Assembly: GCF_036059255.1 (NCBI RefSeq)
Contig: NZ_CP107947.1
Coordinates: 5,456,001 to 5,520,000 of the forward strand
DNA length: 64,000 bases
Origin: Micromonospora sp. NBC_00389
GTDB taxonomy: Bacteria; Actinomycetota; Actinomycetes; Mycobacteriales; Micromonosporaceae
Reading direction: 5' to 3'
The position numbers and the translations under genes were made by a program. How positions within the stretch are numbered: the stretch's first letter is position 1; each line of letters opens with the position of its first letter. Shown here in pieces: positions 60,889 through 64,000 of the stretch. The notes under the pieces were generated by a model. It made no database searches, was not told the origin of the DNA, and saw only the letters and a program-made list of their open reading frames with translations.

Positions 60889-62549
60889 CCGGGTTGGTCA
60901 TCGTCGGGCACGGCACGCGCAGCGTGGCCGGGGTCGACCAGTTCGCCGCGTTGGTCGAGCGGGTCCGCCGGCGCGGCGTCGTCGGTGATGTGGAGGGCGG
61001 CTTCATCGAGCTGTCCCGCCCGCCGCTGACCGACGCGGTCGGCGCGCTCGTGGCGCGCGGGCACCGGGCGTTGGTGGCGCTGCCGCTGGTGCTGACCGCC
61101 GCCGGGCACGGCAAGGGTGACATCCCCGCCGCGATGGGACGCGAGCAGGAGCGCCATCCCGGGCTGAGCTACCGCTACGGGCGTCCGCTCGGGCCGCACC
61201 CGCTGCTGCACGACGCCCTCGAACAGCGGATCGACGCGGCGCTGGCCGGGGCGGATCGGGCCGGCACGGCGCTGACTGGTGCGGACCGGGCCGACACGTG
61301 GGTCGCGCTGATCGGCCGGGGTTCCACCGATCCGGACGCCAACGCCGAGGTGGCCAAGGTGGCCCGGCTGCTCTGGGAGGGGCGTGGCTACGCCGGCGTG
61401 GAGCCGGGGTTCATCTCGCTGGCTGAGCCGTCGGTGCCGGGGGTGCTGGACCGGCTGCGTCGGCTCGGCGCGCGGCGGATCGTGGTCGCGCCGTACTTCC
61501 TGTTCGCCGGGGTGCTGCCGGACCGGATCGTCGCCCAGTCCGCGGAGTTCGCTGCCGCCCACCCCGAGCTGGACGTGCGGGTCGCCGACCTGATCGGCGA
61601 CTGCGACGCGCTGGCCGACCTGGTCCTGGAGCGGTACACCGAGGCGCTGGGCGGAGACATCCGGATGAACTGCGACACCTGCGCGTACCGAGTACTGATG
61701 CCCGGCTTCGCCGACAAGGTGGGCCGCCCGCAGCGCCCGCACGACCACCCCGACGACCCGGTCGGCGGCCACCACCACCACGGCCACCACCACGGTCACG
61801 ACCAGCACGACCACGGATCGGTCGCGGTGGTCGGCGGCGGGCCGGGACCCGACGACCTGATCACGGTACGCGGCAAGGCGCTGCTCGACGCGGCGGACGT
61901 GGTGGTGGTCGACCGCCTGGCCCCGCAGGGGCTGCTCGCCGGGCTGCGCCCCGACGTGCTGGTCGTCGACGCCGCCAAGGTGCCCCGTGGACCGTCGATG
62001 GACCAGGAGGCGATCAACGCGGCCCTGGTGACGCACGCCCGCGCCGGCCGGCGGGTGGTCCGGCTCAAGGGCGGCGACCCGTACGTGTTCGGTCGCGGCC
62101 ACGAGGAGGTGCAGGCCTGCGCGGCGGCCGGCGTGCCGGTGACCGTCGTCCCCGGGGTGAGCAGCGCGTTCGCCGCGGCGGCGCTGGCCGGTGTGCCGGT
62201 GACCCACCGCGGGGTCGCGCACGACGTCACCGTGGTCTCCGGGCACCTGCCGCCCGGGCACCCCGATTCGCTGGTCGACTGGGCGGCGCTGGGCCGGGCC
62301 CGCGGCACGCTGGTGCTGCTGATGGCGGTGGACACCATCGCCAAGATCGCCGCCGCGCTGGTCGAGCACGGCCGTGCCCCGGACACGCCGGTGCTCGCCG
62401 TGCAGGACGCCGGCCAGCCTGACCAGCGTGCGGTGCCGGCCCGACTCGACGAGATCGGCGCTGTCGCCGCCCGGGAGGGCATCGGCCCGCCCGCCGTCTT
62501 CGTCCTCGGCCCGGTGGTCGACGTCGCGACCACCGGGCCGACGGCCTGA
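60885..62549 (+). CDS. CbiX-CobA fusion: sirohydrochlorin cobaltochelatase with uroporphyrinogen methyltransferase
   Basis: A 554-residue fusion. The CbiX part (~1-285) has LVIVGHGTRSVAGVDQFA, LPLVLTAAGHGKGDIPAAM and VVAPYFLFAGVLPDRIV, and near 261 MNCDTCAYR with two cysteines. A His-rich linker (~287-307) has about twelve histidines. The CobA part has VVGGGPGPDDLITVRGKALL, VVRLKGGDPYVFGRGHEEV and VPGVSSAFAAAALAGVPVTH. It would methylate uroporphyrinogen III and put cobalt into sirohydrochlorin. ATG overlaps the cobH stop by four bases. Confidence 0.93.
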   Translation: MTGLVIVGHGTRSVAGVDQFAALVERVRRRGVVGDVEGGFIELSRPPLTDAVGALVARGHRALVALPLVLTAAGHGKGDIPAAMGREQERHPGLSYRYGRPLGPHPLLHDALEQRIDAALAGADRAGTALTGADRADTWVALIGRGSTDPDANAEVAKVARLLWEGRGYAGVEPGFISLAEPSVPGVLDRLRRLGARRIVVAPYFLFAGVLPDRIVAQSAEFAAAHPELDVRVADLIGDCDALADLVLERYTEALGGDIRMNCDTCAYRVLMPGFADKVGRPQRPHDHPDDPVGGHHHHGHHHGHDQHDHGSVAVVGGGPGPDDLITVRGKALLDAADVVVVDRLAPQGLLAGLRPDVLVVDAAKVPRGPSMDQEAINAALVTHARAGRRVVRLKGGDPYVFGRGHEEVQACAAAGVPVTVVPGVSSAFAAAALAGVPVTHRGVAHDVTVVSGHLPPGHPDSLVDWAALGRARGTLVLLMAVDTIAKIAAALVEHGRAPDTPVLAVQDAGQPDQRAVPARLDEIGAVAAREGIGPPAVFVLGPVVDVATTGPTA

Positions 62550-62552
62550 CGA

Positions 62553-64000
62553 CTACTCGCTGCGGGCGGTCTCCGGTCCGGTGATGCGTTCCAGCAGCGG
62601 CAGGGTGGAGGCGATGACGCCGAGGCAGGTGGCCAACCCGACGACGACGATCACGTAGAAGCGCGGCTCCGGCGCGATGAGCGTGTAGTCCATCTGGGCC
62701 CGAAGGAACAGATGAGCGGCGAGGAGGCCCATCCCGATGGCCACCGCGGCGACGGCGAGCATCGGTACGGCGCTCTCCAGCGCGACCACCCTGCGCAGGA
62801 CCTGTACCGGTGCGCCGCTGAGGCGCAGCAGGCTGAACGGGCGCCTGCGCTCGGTGAGACCGCCGATCACACTGACCGCGAGGCTGCAACCGGCGAGCGC
62901 GAGGCTGGCGATGATAATGACGTTGGCCAGTTGTTCCCAGCCGCGCAGCGTGTTGGCAAAGCTCGACTCGAAGTCGCCGGGCACGTTCGGTGCCACCCGG
63001 AAGGTCGGGAAGGCGGCCTCGAGGACGGTGCGCGAGCGCTCGACGGCGGCGGCGGAACCGTCCGTGCCGACGACGATCGACAGCACCGGCAGCCGCTGGA
63101 GATCGCCGAGCGGGACCGACGCGGTCTGCCAGACCCTCGTGGGCGACGCCGATTCCCGGAAGGGGATGAAGCCCATCGCGACCTCGGCGACGCCTGCGCC
63201 GTCGGCGCACCGGCCGTACGCGCTCGGGAGGTCGGTGCACGCGATCAGCCCGGGCTCGCTGGCGCTCAGCCTGTCCGGGTTCTCGCGTACCGTGGCCGCG
63301 AACCGTACGCCGCGGGTCGAACGCAGTTCGGAGAACAGCGCGTCGGGCACCGATGGTGCCTCCCTGCCGAAGTCCATGGACACGGTGCCCGCCTCGGTCG
63401 AGCCGATCGGCGCCGGCCCGCGGTTGGCGACGATCGTGGTGATCACGCCGACGGCCACGCTCGTGACGAAGAGCGCGACCATGATGCCGCTGATCGCCCG
63501 GAAGCCGGCCTTCGGGTTGTCGGCGAGGCGTCGCGCGGCGATGAGAGTGGCGGGGCGGCCGGCGTACCGGGCCATGACCCGGGCGCCGACCATCGTCAAC
63601 CACGGGCCGGCGAGGACCAGGCCGGCCATGATGAGCAGCAGGCCGGGCAGGAACACCGCGGTCTGGCCGTCGGAGGTCTCGGGCCGGTAGCCGATGGCGA
63701 AGAACAGCACAGCGACGCCGAAGAGGATCGGGATCAGCCGGTACGCACGCGGCGCGCGTGGGGTGACCCGACGGGTGACGCCGAGCGGCGAGATTCGCAC
63801 GCGGCGCAGCGAGACCTGGGCTGCCACCGCCGCGCCGGCCGGGACGCCGAGCGCCACGAGCAGCACGTCCAGCACGCCCAGCGACATGTCGCTGGGAAAG
63901 AACGGCATGCCGGTGAACGGGATGTCCGCCATCGGGCCGCGCAACGCGTAGAACAGCACGAAGCCGAGGGCGGTGCCGGCGACGGCCGCGGCGGTCGCCT
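62553..64000 (-). CDS. FtsX-family ABC transporter permease, N-terminus beyond window
   Basis: The leftward frame is open to the window edge and codes for at least 480 residues. Membrane segments include ILFGVAVLFFAIGY, VFLPGLLLIMAGLVL, the Ala-rich AISGIMVALFVTSVAVGVIT and a C-terminal pair VIVVVGLATCLGVIAST. LAGCSLAVSVIGGLTERRRP and FSLLRLSGAPVQVLRRVV match the FtsX-like/MacB permease domain. The large loop (~200-340) is extracytoplasmic. The stop at 62553-62555 lies three bases from the convergent cobalamin gene stop, with no terminator between. Substrate unknown. Confidence 0.85.
   Translation of the reverse strand, partial: ATAAAVAGTALGFVLFYALRGPMADIPFTGMPFFPSDMSLGVLDVLLVALGVPAGAAVAAQVSLRRVRISPLGVTRRVTPRAPRAYRLIPILFGVAVLFFAIGYRPETSDGQTAVFLPGLLLIMAGLVLAGPWLTMVGARVMARYAGRPATLIAARRLADNPKAGFRAISGIMVALFVTSVAVGVITTIVANRGPAPIGSTEAGTVSMDFGREAPSVPDALFSELRSTRGVRFAATVRENPDRLSASEPGLIACTDLPSAYGRCADGAGVAEVAMGFIPFRESASPTRVWQTASVPLGDLQRLPVLSIVVGTDGSAAAVERSRTVLEAAFPTFRVAPNVPGDFESSFANTLRGWEQLANVIIIASLALAGCSLAVSVIGGLTERRRPFSLLRLSGAPVQVLRRVVALESAVPMLAVAAVAIGMGLLAAHLFLRAQMDYTLIAPEPRFYVIVVVGLATCLGVIASTLPLLERITGPETARSE

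Noticed and set aside
1..64000. CRISPR arrays, tRNA or rRNA genes
   Set aside because: No regularly spaced direct repeats with unique spacers, and no cloverleaf or rRNA signatures were seen by eye.

Overview
The window is very GC-rich actinobacterial DNA: many GTG starts, 1-4 base start/stop overlaps, and near-saturated G/C third positions. Gene content (HelR with a rifamycin-type inverted repeat, LppM-type lipoprotein, Streptomyces-type contractile injection locus, actinobacterial cobalamin cluster) fits Micromonosporaceae, probably Micromonospora or a close relative. The genus is an inference. I saw no rRNA, tRNA or CRISPR array.

Layout. (1) 1-1977: start of a secreted protein, then an IS110-family element with a noncoding flank that could encode a bridge RNA. 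(2) 1978-14975: a hexuronate/sugar-acid divergon. A leftward operon encodes an oxidoreductase, glucuronate isomerase UxaC, an L-fuconate-dehydratase-like enolase-superfamily enzyme, a mannitol dehydrogenase/fructuronate reductase and a second oxidoreductase. A rightward operon encodes a LacI regulator, sugar ABC binding protein, two permeases (the second frameshifted), a YesL-like protein and a PmoA-family protein. Two palindromes of the type TGCAA-N4-TTGCA sit in the shared control region. (3) 15013-31294: a leftward contractile injection system (CIS) operon with sheath, tube, cap-like protein, LysM-type baseplate protein, VgrG-like spike, PAAR-like tip candidate, gp25, a gpJ-type protein with a beta-propeller-like tail, gpI, several membrane proteins and a polytopic alpha/beta hydrolase. 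No AAA+ ATPase gene is present at this locus. (4) 31362-45399: housekeeping and accessory genes, including an LppM-like lipoprotein, Nudix hydrolase, a broken AraC regulator, FUSC-type membrane protein, alpha/beta hydrolase, LacI regulator divergent from an MFS transporter, HelR, and an ECF sigma/regulator/lipoprotein group. (5) 45811-62549: a cobalamin biosynthesis operon led by a B12 riboswitch: small His-rich ORF, CobN, ChlI/ChlD, CobO, CobB, CobI, CobM, CbiD, CobL, CbiG-CobJ fusion, ferredoxin, a 31-residue micro-ORF, CobH and a CbiX-CobA fusion. (6) 62553-64000: an FtsX-type permease truncated by the window end, convergent with the cobalamin operon.

How they work together. UxaC and the fructuronate reductase should convert glucuronate to mannonate; the dehydratase-like enzyme is the best local candidate for the next step because no UxuA is present. 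The ABC genes supply uptake but no ATPase, so a shared MsiK-type ATPase elsewhere is expected. The CIS genes form one nearly continuous translationally coupled operon and resemble the cytoplasmic Streptomyces class. The cobalamin operon carries both an early-type (CbiX, CbiD, CbiG) and a late-type (CobN, ChlI/D) cobalt-insertion gene set. The strongest unexplained items are the ATPase-less CIS with its fusion and disordered proteins, the 31-residue micro-ORF with a near-perfect ribosome binding site, the inverted repeat upstream of helR, and the IS110 noncoding flank.
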